A stretch of 32,679 bases of DNA from Magnetococcales bacterium (lineage in GTDB: Bacteria; Pseudomonadota; Magnetococcia; Magnetococcales; UBA8363): the NCBI GenBank assembly GCA_002753515.1, contig PEAK01000044.1, forward strand, positions 1 through 32,679, in the 5' to 3' direction. Every line of letters begins with the position of its first letter. The first letter of the stretch is position 1. The notes under the pieces are model-generated. The model ran no database searches. It saw only the letters and a program-made list of their open reading frames with translations, and had not been told where the DNA came from. Both the position numbers and the translations under genes were made by a program. Positions 32,679 through 32,679 of the stretch are shown piece by piece.

Positions 32679-32679
32679 T

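Overview
This is a chromosomal window from a Gram-negative bacterium. Heptose/LPS and mannose-sugar genes, a TorF-type outer-membrane protein, Tat- and Sec-exported redox proteins and a MltB transglycosylase all indicate a diderm. An FNR-type operator, a periplasmic-type nitrate reductase/nitrite oxidoreductase operon and several haemerythrin domains suggest life near the oxic-anoxic boundary. Gene content fits Pseudomonadota; a magnetotactic Magnetococcales-like host is possible, but nothing here proves it and no magnetosome gene is present.

Layout: (1) 1-625, a mobile-element scar: the 5' end of a group II intron sits inside an IS1634-type transposase gene, next to a short orphan ORF. (2) 824-4844, a four-gene minus-strand operon: lysine 2,3-aminomutase, two ATP-grasp ligases and a GNAT acetyltransferase, behind a clear promoter. 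It is the best candidate here for an undescribed pathway, probably making a beta-lysine-containing acetylated peptide or conjugate. (3) 5072-6999, divergent sugar genes (a CapD-like 4,6-dehydratase and gmhB). (4) 6981-10856, oxygen-linked c-di-GMP signalling: a haemerythrin/FixL-like haem-PAS/PAS/GGDEF/EAL protein divergent from a double-haemerythrin protein. (5) 10942-14480, small proteins, a SlyD-like FKBP, a TudS-like DUF523/DUF1722 protein and a YmdB phosphodiesterase. (6) 14899-16242, moaD, mobB and a macrodomain gene. (7) 16274-23205, an anaerobic respiratory cluster on the minus strand: an FNR box, a small secreted helical protein, then the molybdoenzyme alpha, beta and gamma (haem b) subunits and a TorD-like chaperone. 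(8) 23259-26404, mltB, a HAD-IB phosphatase, small proteins and the fluoride channel crcB. (9) 26439-29195, a nucleotide-sugar dehydrogenase and manC. (10) 29290-32679, an Rpn-type nuclease gene, a TorF-like porin, a small gene with a palindromic operator, and a degraded tail of ORF remnants.

Links between the parts: moaD and mobB make molybdopterin and its guanine dinucleotide form, which the Tat-exported alpha subunit needs. The FNR box ties the respiratory genes to low oxygen. The haemerythrin and haem-PAS proteins could read the same oxygen signal into c-di-GMP. The sugar genes on either side probably feed surface polysaccharide. No tRNA, rRNA or CRISPR array was seen.
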